A stretch of DNA of 34,073 nt from Hyphomicrobium sp. (GTDB lineage: Bacteria; Pseudomonadota; Alphaproteobacteria; Rhizobiales; Hyphomicrobiaceae), in the NCBI GenBank assembly GCA_002928395.1, contig PEQZ01000016.1, positions 1 to 34,073 on the forward strand, read 5' to 3'. Shown here one piece after another: positions 1 to 7,547 of this stretch (position 1 is the first letter of the stretch; the number at the start of each line of letters is the position of its first letter). The translations under genes and the position numbers were made by a program. The notes under the pieces are model-generated. The model had not been told where the DNA came from. It did not search any database and saw nothing but the letters and a program-made list of their open reading frames with translations.

Positions 1-2
1 AC

Positions 3-128
3 ATCTATCACATGCCTTGGAGCCCCTGGTATGGCAAGGTGAAGGTCGATGAGGCTCGCGGCGAACGCTGGTTCTGCTCGGAAACCGAGGCTGCCACCGC
101 TGGGTGGAGGCCCGCCAACGTAAGGTAA
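3..128 (+). CDS. C-terminal end of a secreted sunset-domain-like protein (partial)
   Basis: The frame is open from the left edge to a TAA at 126-128, giving 41 residues. The visible tail contains HMPWSPWYGK and then ERWFCSETEA...AGWRPA. This resembles the small C-terminal module, sometimes called the sunset domain, found at the end of thermonuclease-like and other secreted proteins in Rhizobiales. In that module a histidine and a cysteine probably contribute to a metal or structural site. The catalytic part, if any, lies outside the window, so the function of the whole protein cannot be stated. The gene reads in the same direction as the SoxYZ-like gene but is separated from it by 179 bp, so it is probably a separate transcription unit. 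Confidence 0.6.
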   Translation: MYHMPWSPWYGKVKVDEARGERWFCSETEAATAGWRPANVR

Positions 129-294
129 CCTCTTGAAGGCGGGCCAATGTCGGGGTGCGGTTTTCCCGCCGTCGATGGCCCCATCAACCGAAAACGGCCT
201 GAAATGCGAGGCGAGCTTGCAAGTCCGGGATTGTGCCTCTTGACTTGATGGTCAAGTCGATCAAACTCGTGTGCGAGCGATTAGGCTCGAGATC

Positions 295-299
295 AGGAG
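295..299 (+). promoter_or_regulatory. Shine-Dalgarno site deciding the SoxYZ-like start
   Basis: AGGAG sits 8 nt before the GTG at 308. No comparable site precedes the upstream in-frame GTG at 233, so this supports the shorter product with an intact signal peptide. Confidence 0.6.
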
Positions 300-307
300 C
301 TTCGACC

Positions 308-1138
308 GTGCTGAGATTGTCAAACCGGCTCAATCAGCGCGTGGCGATTGTCCTGTTCGGCATGGTGGCGGCAATCGCCGCGGCCACCGGTCCGGTGCGT
401 GCTGGCTCCTCGTGGCAGGGTGTCAAGACCGAGGTCTACGGCAGTCGTCCGATCGAGGACGGCACCGGCCTGATCAGCCTGAAAGCCCCATACCGGCCGG
501 ACGACGTCCGCGCCGTGCCGGTGTCCATCGACACCGCACTCCCCGCCGGCGGCTCCATCAAGGGGGTGAATATCTTCGTCGACGAAAACCCCTCGCCACT
601 GGCCGCAGCCTTCAAAGTCGGCGGCACACGGAGTCGAATGGCACTCGCCACGAAGGTCCGACTGAATCAGGAAAGTTTCATCCGCGCCGTGGTCGAAACC
701 AATGACGGTCGACTCTACATGGTGTCGTCGCTGGTCAAGTTCGCAGGCGGACAATCAGCCTGCTCGGCGCCGCCGACAGGAGATCCGGTCGAGATCGCGG
801 CCAACATGGGCAAGGCCAAACTCGCCGCCGTGCCGTCCTCAAAGGCCGTGTCGCAAGCGAGCCAGAAGGTGCGCCTCGACGTCCGCCACCCGAACCATAC
901 CGGCATGGCGCTCGACCAGATGACACTGCTCTACATTCCGCTCAGGATGGTATCGAAACTCGAAGTACGGCAGGGCGGCGAACCGGTGCTCGAGATGGAC
1001 GGCAGCATAACGCTGAGCGAAAATCCGTCTTTAGAATTCGACTTCCACAACAAGGGTGCCGAAACGCTGGATGTCACTTTGAAGGACAGCGACGGGGGAG
1101 AGTGGCGTCACGCCTTCGACGTTGGCCCCGCGACCTGA
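308..1138 (+). CDS. SoxYZ-like fused sulfur-carrier protein (quinoprotein dehydrogenase-associated type)
   Basis: This 276-residue exported protein fuses a SoxY-like N-terminal half to a SoxZ-like C-terminal half. The family is known as the quinoprotein dehydrogenase-associated SoxYZ-like carrier. A signal peptide is visible (RLSNRLNQR, a hydrophobic run, then GPVRAG), so it acts in the periplasm. The SoxY half ends near residue 152 with a cysteine in GGQSACSAP, the equivalent of the substrate-carrying cysteine of SoxY. The SoxZ half follows (LDVRHPNHTGM... to the end). I chose the GTG at 308 because AGGAG lies at 295-299, 8 nt upstream, and because it places the signal peptide at the N terminus. 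The frame is also open upstream to a GTG at 233. It converges on the soxXYZA operon. The true substrate of this carrier family is unknown, and I infer sulfur or related transfer chemistry only by homology. Confidence 0.85.
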   Translation: MLRLSNRLNQRVAIVLFGMVAAIAAATGPVRAGSSWQGVKTEVYGSRPIEDGTGLISLKAPYRPDDVRAVPVSIDTALPAGGSIKGVNIFVDENPSPLAAAFKVGGTRSRMALATKVRLNQESFIRAVVETNDGRLYMVSSLVKFAGGQSACSAPPTGDPVEIAANMGKAKLAAVPSSKAVSQASQKVRLDVRHPNHTGMALDQMTLLYIPLRMVSKLEVRQGGEPVLEMDGSITLSENPSLEFDFHNKGAETLDVTLKDSDGGEWRHAFDVGPAT

Positions 1139-1347
1139 CTATCCCGCCCTGGGCCACCGTGACCCGCTCGACACGACCAGTCGCGACCCTGCGACACCTC
1201 TCGACGCCATCTACCCACCTGCCAGCACTGTCCGCTCGCGGATCGTGGCTCGTCTCGGCTGGGGTCGCTTCGAGCGGAAGCGCGCTTGGTACGATCCCCT
1301 GTCGCGAGACGCGACGCTCGCTGCGCTCCAGTGAATGAAACCGGATG

Positions 1348-2166
1348 TCACCGCCGGAGTGCGGGCGCGTCGATCGGGTGCCGCCGGGCACGGGACTTGA
1401 GATAAAGCTCGAGGGCGAGGTATTCGCGCGATCCGAGCTCGAAGAGCTGCGCCCGGACACCGAGCTGGCAAGCGCGCAACCGGCGATGCAGCGATCCGAG
1501 TGTCTGCCACTCGAGGCGATAGGCCGGGTAACCGGTCGGTACCGCGCTCGAGATCGTGTCGCCGCGCAGCTTCCGCCCCACGCTCTGATCGTGGCATTGC
1601 GTGCAGGCGACGTTGAGCTGGCCTTGCCGCTCATTCCAGAGTTGCTGGCCGTAGGCGTAGAATGCGCTGGCCGGCCCGTCGATGGAAACGGCAAGCGGTT
1701 CGCCATTTGAAAGTGCCGTCAGATAGGCGGTCAGTGCGAGCAGTTCATCCGTCTCGTAGTCGAGCGGCGGCAGGCTCTGCCGCACGATGCGGCACTCATT
1801 GACGCGGCCTTCCAGATTGACCAGCTGGCCGCTTGCGGCATCGACCGCCGGCAGCCGCGCGGCGACCCCGCGCATAGAGGTCTCGGCACGGGCGTGGCAA
1901 GTGGCGCAGCTCGGAGCCCCGCCGGGAGGCGGCTGGGTGAACAGCCGCTCGCCCTGCTCGACCCACAACATTCCGCGGTTGCGAATGGGATCCGCTTGCT
2001 CGGCTCTGAGTGCAGGCGACAAAAACTCGCTTGCCGAGCGCAGGGGCTGTGCTTCGACCCGAAGCGGCCCGTCAGCGGCGAAGGCGCCGATCGTATGGCT
2101 GTGGATCAGGACAATTGCGATGCAAAGGACCCTGAGACCACCCATGGGCTTTCGACGCCCGCTCAC
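1348..2166 (-). CDS. soxA: Diheme cytochrome SoxA (thiosulfate oxidation)
   Basis: SoxA is the diheme subunit of periplasmic SoxAX, which oxidatively couples a sulfur substrate to the carrier cysteine of SoxY. An N-terminal signal peptide precedes AADG. Two c-type heme motifs are visible: CATCH (about residues 87-91) and CTQCH (about 188-192). Near the C terminus, RRLRACQLGVRAQ holds a cysteine at about 233 that matches the persulfide heme ligand of SoxA. The 272-residue length is typical. I chose the GTG whose first base is at 2166 because it overlaps the soxZ stop in a GTGA arrangement, which suggests translational coupling. An ATG at 2145 is an alternative that still leaves a signal peptide. 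It is the last gene of the operon. The 209 bp between it and the convergent SoxYZ-like gene show no convincing gene. Confidence 0.9.
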   Translation of the reverse strand: MSGRRKPMGGLRVLCIAIVLIHSHTIGAFAADGPLRVEAQPLRSASEFLSPALRAEQADPIRNRGMLWVEQGERLFTQPPPGGAPSCATCHARAETSMRGVAARLPAVDAASGQLVNLEGRVNECRIVRQSLPPLDYETDELLALTAYLTALSNGEPLAVSIDGPASAFYAYGQQLWNERQGQLNVACTQCHDQSVGRKLRGDTISSAVPTGYPAYRLEWQTLGSLHRRLRACQLGVRAQLFELGSREYLALELYLKSRARRHPIDAPALRR

Positions 2167-2492
2167 GTGACGGTCAATTGTCGCGTTTCGACGATCACCT
2201 CGCCGGTGTCGTCGATCCACGTGAACACGACGTCGCCGGACGATCGGGCACGCAGATTGAACGCGAAGAAGGGGTTGGCCGCAATCCCAGGGGCAACGTC
2301 TATGCGCAGCACTTCGGCGTCGAGATAGGCCACCGCGAACGTATGTATGATCTTGCGTGGCGCCACGTTCGGCCCTGCGTCCGTGTGCCCGGTGATCATC
2401 GGGTGCTGGATGGCAGTGCGGATCTTGATCGTCTCACCCGCCTGCGCCGTTGCTGGCATGACGATCCGTCTGGTTCTCTTTGACATGATCAC
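2163..2492 (-). CDS. soxZ: SoxZ sulfur-carrier scaffold subunit
   Basis: This 109-residue protein matches SoxZ, the immunoglobulin-fold partner that forms the SoxYZ heterodimer and presents the SoxY carrier arm to the Sox enzymes. Recognisable SoxZ features are IQHPMITGHTDAG early in the protein, then an acidic beta-rich C-terminal half with DDTG. It has no signal peptide, as expected, because SoxZ is co-exported with SoxY. The GTG start at 2492 overlaps the TGA of soxY (GTGA), and an ATG two codons later (2486) is equally possible. The stop overlaps the proposed soxA GTG. These overlaps on both sides indicate coupled translation of soxY, soxZ and soxA. Confidence 0.92.
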   Translation of the reverse strand: MIMSKRTRRIVMPATAQAGETIKIRTAIQHPMITGHTDAGPNVAPRKIIHTFAVAYLDAEVLRIDVAPGIAANPFFAFNLRARSSGDVVFTWIDDTGEVIVETRQLTVT

Positions 2493-2953
2493 CCCGCGTC
2501 CAGACAGGCGGCGAGCAGAACAACGCTCTCAGACTTGTCGGCATAGAGCGCGCCATCAGCCATCTGCGCGATGGCATGCACGCGTTGCGTCGTCCGCAGA
2601 CGGATCGACGTTTCGATCACGACGTCGCCAGTATCGGGCGCAATGTGAAACCGAGCAATCGTCGGAATAGGGTTTTGCTCCGATAGGAGATGAATGGTCT
2701 GCACCTGGTCGGGCGTCGCGAGCGCATTTTCGACGGTGATTTTGCATTCGACCGAGCTGCCACTCTCTGCGAGCGGCGATGTTTCCAACCTGATGCGTCC
2801 CGATTTGATCTCGCGGCCCTTGGTGAGTTCCGCAAGCGCGACGGTGAAAAGAGTCGAGGGCGGGGCACTCGTCTGGGCGAGAGATGGATAAGGAATCGCC
2901 GGGCTGGCAGCGATCCCGAACAGCACGCTACGGCGTCTCATCATCGGGGGCAT
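2489..2953 (-). CDS. soxY: SoxY-type sulfur carrier with altered C-terminal arm
   Basis: SoxY carries sulfur intermediates on a cysteine near its C terminus, in a mobile arm that usually reads GGCGG. This 154-residue protein has a signal peptide with an arginine triplet (MMRRRSVLFGIAAS), consistent with Tat export of the folded SoxYZ pair, although a hydrophobic Sec-type signal cannot be excluded. It then has a SoxY-like beta-rich body. The C terminus reads LLAACLDAG, with the cysteine at residue 150. The carrier cysteine is therefore kept but the flanking glycines are replaced. A second cysteine is at residue 70. It starts 4 nt after the soxX stop. An ATG at M4 or M5 is an alternative start. 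The assignment rests on position, length, terminal cysteine and partner genes. It is a divergent SoxY. Confidence 0.85.
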   Translation of the reverse strand: MPPMMRRRSVLFGIAASPAIPYPSLAQTSAPPSTLFTVALAELTKGREIKSGRIRLETSPLAESGSSVECKITVENALATPDQVQTIHLLSEQNPIPTIARFHIAPDTGDVVIETSIRLRTTQRVHAIAQMADGALYADKSESVVLLAACLDAG

Positions 2954-2957
2954 TGCG

Positions 2958-3416
2958 TCACCTCAATGTCTGCAGCCATGCCACCACGTCCTCGATCTCC
3001 TGCGCCGTCAAGACCGGCTTGCCTCGGAACTGTTCACCGACGCGCCGCAATCCGTCCACCCGGTAATAGGACGGCATGAGCGTCAGAGGCGCGATCACCG
3101 ACTGGTCGACCAGCCGCAAGCGGATTTGTCCCGCCGTCAGCCGCGCGCCGATGCCACTCAGATCCGGTCCCACGTCGCCCGGAAACAGTTCGCCTTCGAT
3201 CGGAACCCGGTGACAGATCAGGCAGTTCCCCTTGCCGCGATCGAGCGCGATGTCTCGGCCACGAGACCCGTCACCGGTCGCACCACCAAGAGGTGTGTCG
3301 ATTGCATCGCCCGCCACCAAGTACGACTCCAGTGGTGTCGCATCCGCGCTGGGACGCGCAAATGCCGCGAGAACCAGTGCCGATACCAACCAGCCTGCCG
3401 CTCGAACTGCAGTCAT
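2958..3416 (-). CDS. soxX: Monoheme cytochrome SoxX
   Basis: SoxX is the small c-type cytochrome that pairs with SoxA. The 152-residue product starts with a signal peptide (MTAVRAAGWLVSALVLAAF) and contains one heme motif, CLICH, at about residues 65-69. Downstream, LTLMPSYYRV supplies a methionine at about 114 that matches the axial ligand of SoxX, and the protein ends with a cytochrome-like helix (LTAQEIEDVVAWLQTL). I chose the ATG at 3416 because it begins the signal peptide and clears the upstream gene. The longer frame to 3500 would overlap the hydroxylase and hide the signal. It lies 19 nt after the hydroxylase stop. Besides serving SoxA, it could accept electrons from the neighbouring molybdenum enzyme, which is inference from gene order only. 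Confidence 0.9.
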   Translation of the reverse strand: MTAVRAAGWLVSALVLAAFARPSADATPLESYLVAGDAIDTPLGGATGDGSRGRDIALDRGKGNCLICHRVPIEGELFPGDVGPDLSGIGARLTAGQIRLRLVDQSVIAPLTLMPSYYRVDGLRRVGEQFRGKPVLTAQEIEDVVAWLQTLR

Positions 3417-3435
3417 CCCGCGAGCACCCACCAGA

Positions 3436-5649
3436 TCAAGCCCTGATACGCTGATCCTTGATCGGCAGCGAACGGATCCGCTGACCCGTCGCAGCGGCAA
3501 TGGCGTTCAAGACCGCTGGTGCCGCCACCGCGATCGTCGGCTCGCCCACGCCGCCCCACCAGCCGCCCGACGGCATCACGATGGTCTCGACCTTCGGCAT
3601 CTCCGAAAGCTTGAGTGTGGGGTAGGTGTCGAAGTTCGTCTCGACCGCCCCACCGTTCTTGATAGTGATCTCCTGATGCAGTGCCGCGCCGAGGCCATAC
3701 ACGAACGAGCCCTCGACCTGCATGGCGATCTGCTTCGGGTTGACAGCATAGCCACTGTCCGTCGCGGCCACGATACGATGCAACTTGAGCTTGCCGTCGG
3801 CCGAAACCGAAACCTCGGCCAGGGCCGCAGTATAGCTGCCGAACGAGCGCATCATGGCGAGTCCACGACCTTGCACGCCGTCCGGCATCGGTTTGCCCCA
3901 TCCTGCCTGCTCGGCGACAGCCTTCAGCACAGCCGCAGCTTTCGGCTGATTGCCGAGCAAAGCGAGGCGGAACTCGAGCGCATCCCTGCCCGCCGCTTCG
4001 GCCAGTTCGTCCATGAAGCATTCAACGTAAACGGCATTTTGGTTGACGTTCACACCCCGCCAGAAGCCAGGAGGAACCGCCGGATTGCGCATGGCATGGT
4101 CGATCAGAAGGTTCGGGACCGAGTAGCAGAATGCGTGCTCATTGGCCGTTGGTTTCACCGGGTCGTTGGGCGCGACACCTTGGAACACAACGGGGTCCTT
4201 GCCATTCTGCAGGCCCTCGGGCCGCACGACGGACAGGATCGACTGACCCGAAATGCGCATGTGCAGACCAGTGAGGTTACCCTTGTCGTCGAGGCCGCCG
4301 ACCATTCGCCCCATGGTCACAGGGTGATAGTGACCCTGTGTCATGTCTTCTTCGCGACTCCAGATCAGCTTCACGGGCACGCCCGGAACCTGTTTGGCGA
4401 TCAGCACCGCCTGAGTCACATAATCCTGAAACGAGCCGCGGCGACCAAATCCGCCGCCGATATGGATCTTATGAACGTCGCACTTGTTCTGGGCGTGCCC
4501 GGCGGCTTTGGCGGCCGCGGCGAGCGAACCCTCGCCATTCTGGGTCGGGCACCATACTTCGCACTTGTCCGCCGTCCACACCGCCGTCGCGTTCATCGGC
4601 TCGAGCGTGGCGTGGTTCTGGTATGGCACGCTGTAGATGGCTTCGACCGTCTTGGCAGCGCCCGACAATGCAGTTTTCGCGTCGCCGCTGCTGTTGCCGA
4701 CGAACACGTCCTTGTCGGATGTCAGGCCCTCGGTCAGCAACGCCTTGATCGCGGCGCTGGACAGGTCCTTGTTCGGACCGGGGTCCCAGGTGATGGGCAG
4801 TGAATCGAGCGCCATCTTCGCCCGCCACCACGTGTCGGCCACAACCGCCACCGCATTGTCGCCGACCTGCACCACGTACTTCACGCCAGGCATAGCCTTG
4901 ACTTTTGCGGCATCGAAACTCGTGACTTTTCCGCCGAATGTCGGACATGCCCTGATGGCCGCGTTGAGCATGCCCGGCAGCTTGAGATCGATGCCGTACA
5001 CGAGCTTGCCGTTGGTCTTGTCGGCCGTATCGAGGCGCGGCATCGGCTTGCCGATGATCTTCCAGTCCTTGGGATCTTTGAGCGCGACACCTTTGGGCTG
5101 CTCGATCTTCGCAGCGGCCGCAGCCATCTGGCCGAAACTGGCGGACTTCCCCGAAGCCTTGTGCGTGAGAATGCTTTCGGCCGCCACGATCTCGCCCACC
5201 GGCACCTTCCACTCGGCGGCCGCCGCGAGCTTCAGCATTTCGCGCGCTGTCGCCCCGCCCATCCTGACATAATCGTGCGACGTGCGAATGCCGCGCGAAC
5301 CACCCGTTCCGAAATCCTTCCAAATGCGGTCGCGAGCGAGATTTTGTCCCGGCGTCGGATACTCGGTGGTGACCTTGCTCCAATCGCACTCGAGTTCCTC
5401 GGCGACGAGCTGAGCGAGACCCGTCAGGGTGCCTTGGCCCATTTCCGACCGGGCGATGCGGATGACCACCGTATCGTCGGGCTTCACGACGACCCAGGCG
5501 TTGATTTCAGGAGCGGCAGCCCCGGCCGCACCCGCGGCGGCATGGGCCGGGTTGGCGTCAAACGGGATGTGGAAGCCGAATGTCATACCGCCAGCCGTGG
5601 CCGTGACGCCGCCGACGAACGACCGGCGCGAGATCTCATGAGCGTTCAT
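3436..5649 (-). CDS. Molybdopterin-binding hydroxylase large subunit (xanthine dehydrogenase / isoquinoline 1-oxidoreductase beta family)
   Basis: This 737-residue protein belongs to the xanthine oxidase superfamily, closest in layout to the IorB-type large subunits that are exported and lack a FAD subunit. The N terminus has a twin-arginine signal (SRRSFVGG followed by a hydrophobic stretch and NPAHAAAG). Recognisable segments are RIARSEMGQG, HIGGGFGRRG (molybdopterin region), PGFWRGVNVNQN, and near the end GVGEPTIA, whose glutamate (about residue 703) is the catalytic base of the family. The start at 5649 is fixed by AAGGAGG at 5655-5661. The 2Fe-2S subunit lies 10 nt upstream and soxX 19 nt downstream, so it is part of the same operon as soxXYZA. 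The natural substrate cannot be read from sequence. Aldehydes, N-heterocycles or a sulfur-linked compound are all possible. Confidence 0.9.
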   Translation of the reverse strand: MNAHEISRRSFVGGVTATAGGMTFGFHIPFDANPAHAAAGAAGAAAPEINAWVVVKPDDTVVIRIARSEMGQGTLTGLAQLVAEELECDWSKVTTEYPTPGQNLARDRIWKDFGTGGSRGIRTSHDYVRMGGATAREMLKLAAAAEWKVPVGEIVAAESILTHKASGKSASFGQMAAAAAKIEQPKGVALKDPKDWKIIGKPMPRLDTADKTNGKLVYGIDLKLPGMLNAAIRACPTFGGKVTSFDAAKVKAMPGVKYVVQVGDNAVAVVADTWWRAKMALDSLPITWDPGPNKDLSSAAIKALLTEGLTSDKDVFVGNSSGDAKTALSGAAKTVEAIYSVPYQNHATLEPMNATAVWTADKCEVWCPTQNGEGSLAAAAKAAGHAQNKCDVHKIHIGGGFGRRGSFQDYVTQAVLIAKQVPGVPVKLIWSREEDMTQGHYHPVTMGRMVGGLDDKGNLTGLHMRISGQSILSVVRPEGLQNGKDPVVFQGVAPNDPVKPTANEHAFCYSVPNLLIDHAMRNPAVPPGFWRGVNVNQNAVYVECFMDELAEAAGRDALEFRLALLGNQPKAAAVLKAVAEQAGWGKPMPDGVQGRGLAMMRSFGSYTAALAEVSVSADGKLKLHRIVAATDSGYAVNPKQIAMQVEGSFVYGLGAALHQEITIKNGGAVETNFDTYPTLKLSEMPKVETIVMPSGGWWGGVGEPTIAVAAPAVLNAIAAATGQRIRSLPIKDQRIRA

Positions 5650-5654
5650 GGCTG

Positions 5655-5661
5655 CCTCCTT
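5655..5661 (-). promoter_or_regulatory. Strong Shine-Dalgarno for the hydroxylase, overlapping the upstream stop codon
   Basis: AAGGAGG on the - strand ends 5 nt before the ATG at 5649. It overlaps the TAA of the 2Fe-2S subunit gene (5660-5662), a typical coupled arrangement. It rules out the longer open frame that extends to 5766. Confidence 0.75.
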
Positions 5662-6124
5662 AGCCTTTCGAGTTGCTGGTTCCGGCGGCCGAGTGGATCG
5701 CCGCCCTGACACGGACAAACGTCCCGCATCGGCAGATGTTCGCCATGGCGGCATCGATGTCGGCATCGGTCGGCTTCGGCTTCTCTGCGAGAAGTGCTGC
5801 GGCGGTCATGATCATTCCGCTCTGGCAATAGCCACATTGCGGCACGTCCATCGCCAGCCACGCCTTCTGCACGGGGTGGCTGCTGTCGGGAGACAGGCCC
5901 TCGATCGTGACAATCTTTTGCTGTGCCGTCACCGACGAGACAGCGATCCCGCAAGCGCGGGTCGCGCGGCCATCGATGTGGATCGTGCAGGCACCGCATG
6001 CGGCGATGCCGCAGCCGTACTTCGTTCCGGGCAGATCGAGCTGCTCACGCAGCACCCAAAGAAGCGGCGTCGATGGATCGGCGTCCACCTGCACCATCTT
6101 GCCATTGACGTTGAGCTGGGCCAT
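5660..6124 (-). CDS. 2Fe-2S subunit of the molybdenum hydroxylase
   Basis: This 154-residue protein is the small electron-transfer subunit that partners the molybdopterin-binding chain downstream. The plant-type 2Fe-2S cluster ligands are visible as CGIAACGAC plus RAC (C38, C43, C46, C58). The second cluster is formed by CGYC (C97, C100) and ICRCGTF (C131, C133). There is no signal peptide, which fits co-export with the Tat-bearing large subunit. The ATG at 6124 is preceded by AAAGGAG at 6134-6140 with 9 nt spacing. It is the first gene of the - strand operon that continues through soxA. No FAD-binding subunit gene is present nearby, so electrons probably pass to a cytochrome or another external acceptor. 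Confidence 0.92.
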   Translation of the reverse strand: MAQLNVNGKMVQVDADPSTPLLWVLREQLDLPGTKYGCGIAACGACTIHIDGRATRACGIAVSSVTAQQKIVTIEGLSPDSSHPVQKAWLAMDVPQCGYCQSGMIMTAAALLAEKPKPTDADIDAAMANICRCGTFVRVRAAIHSAAGTSNSKG

Positions 6125-6665
6125 GCGCGCCGTCTCCTTTCGGATCCACAATCGTGTTCAGGCGAAAAAAGTCACACTGCCGATCGGTCGGCCGTTCCAC
6201 AGGGTGGCACAGTGAGCAAGTCCCGACGATGACACGTGCAGTGCGCCTGCGGCTTGTTTCGCTCCCCGAAGTCCCGCCATGTTTACCGCGAGCACGAGCG
6301 TCGCCCTTGGGAAGTCTGGATCAGATCCTCGAGAACTCGACCATCAAAGAAACGTGACCTCGGATATGCGTTGTGTGGACTCGGTTCCGGAGCTCGGCCC
6401 AACTCGACCACGAAAGTCTCGGGCAAAAGCCGAAGTGGATCAACAATCCCGACCGTCCGCGCCACCCGAAACCCCCATATGCCACCCGTTGGTCACGATC
6501 CGGGCCGCGTGATGTTTTCGTCGAGTGCGTCGGCAAGAGTCTCGCATGGATGCCCGACGAGCTGTTTGGCGACGGCGGGTGCCGGCCTCCTGATGCTCGC
6601 AATGAATTCAAAGCTGCGATTTCGCGCGCAAGTCCAAGCCGAACGGCTTCGAAAGTCGCAAGTCA
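6125..6665. other. Non-coding interval upstream of the hydroxylase-sox operon
   Basis: These 541 bp separate the operon start at 6124 from the end of the transglutaminase gene. Open frames here (for example on + from 6236 or 6373) show no recognisable protein family and have arginine/serine-rich, shadow-like composition. The operon promoter should lie in the part near 6125-6300. I see no convincing -35/-10 pair and no terminator with a T run. Confidence 0.5.
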
Positions 6666-7547
6666 TCACCGCTCGGGAACCTGTGCGACGTCGACGCTGA
6701 CGGAAACCGTGTGATCCCCCCCGCCGACGATCACTCCGCTGATTGGGCAGACGTCCGCGTAGTCTCGCCCATGGGCGACGAGGACGTGCTCGTCCCCGAC
6801 GGCAAGGCCGTTGGTCGGATCGAACTCCCGCCATTTTGTTTCCGGCGCCCAGACCGCGATCCACGCGTGCGAGGCATCGGAGCCGGTGAGCTTAGGCTGA
6901 CCCGGCGGCGGGTGGGTGAGAACATAGCCGCTCATGTACCGGGCCGGTATGCCGTGGGCTCTCAAGGCGGCGAGCGTGAGGTGCGCAAAGTCCTGGCAGA
7001 CGCCACGGCGCGTCTTCAGAACTTGTGCGATCGGGGTCGAGATGTCGGTGGCGGTGGAATCGAATGTGAATTCCCGATAGACGCGCCGTGTCAGGTCGAA
7101 AACGGCTTCCAGCACCGGCCGGCCCGGGAGAAACGAGGACGCCGCGTAGTCCCGGATCGCCAGCGTCGCACCCGTGAGCCGCGAGGCACAGCGATTTTGC
7201 ACGACGCCGATGTCGATGCGTTCGCCGGGCGGATACAAGGTCTCATCGAGTGCATCCCATGGCGTGGTCTGCGCGAAGTCGAATGCGACCGGCTTGAACG
7301 TCCTGATCGCGCTACGCGCGTTGAGCACGAACTCTCTATGCGGCTCCTCGATGTCGAGGATCGAGACGTGATTGCCCAAGGCATCGATGCTGTCGTTGCG
7401 CATGAAGGGAGCCGGCTCGATCAGCATGCTGTGACGAATGACGGTCTGCCGGCCGTCTGAACGCGGCACCAAGTGCACGCGATGCTGCGACCGGGCGACG
7501 GGGTGGGTGTACCGGTAGTGCGTTTTGTGGGTGACCTCGAACATCAT
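6666..7547 (-). CDS. Transglutaminase-like cysteine protease family protein
   Basis: This 293-residue cytoplasmic protein has the bacterial transglutaminase N-terminal beta domain (FEVTHKTHYRYTHPV...HRVHLVPR, residues 1-80). A transglutaminase-like catalytic core follows, with cysteine in RRGVCQDFAHL (C184), histidine in SDASHAWIAVW (H227) and aspartate in FDPTNG (D243). All three catalytic positions are present. Members of this family in such clusters are thought to act as peptidases or amide-bond-forming enzymes, and the actual substrate is unknown. Its ATG overlaps the TGA of the ATP-grasp/alpha-E gene (ATGA at 7544-7547), so the two are translationally coupled. It is the last gene of the three-gene - strand cluster. 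Confidence 0.9.
   Translation of the reverse strand: MMFEVTHKTHYRYTHPVARSQHRVHLVPRSDGRQTVIRHSMLIEPAPFMRNDSIDALGNHVSILDIEEPHREFVLNARSAIRTFKPVAFDFAQTTPWDALDETLYPPGERIDIGVVQNRCASRLTGATLAIRDYAASSFLPGRPVLEAVFDLTRRVYREFTFDSTATDISTPIAQVLKTRRGVCQDFAHLTLAALRAHGIPARYMSGYVLTHPPPGQPKLTGSDASHAWIAVWAPETKWREFDPTNGLAVGDEHVLVAHGRDYADVCPISGVIVGGGDHTVSVSVDVAQVPER

Noticed and set aside
1301-1315. Hairpin GTCGCG-AGA-CGCGAC between the convergent SoxYZ-like and soxA genes
   Set aside because: The stem is only 6 bp and no T run follows on either strand, so I do not call it a terminator.
3232-4803. Long + strand open frame of 523 codons
   Set aside because: It is antisense to the molybdenum hydroxylase, whose motifs, Shine-Dalgarno site and operon context are clear. 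The + frame shows no family and is a GC-codon shadow.
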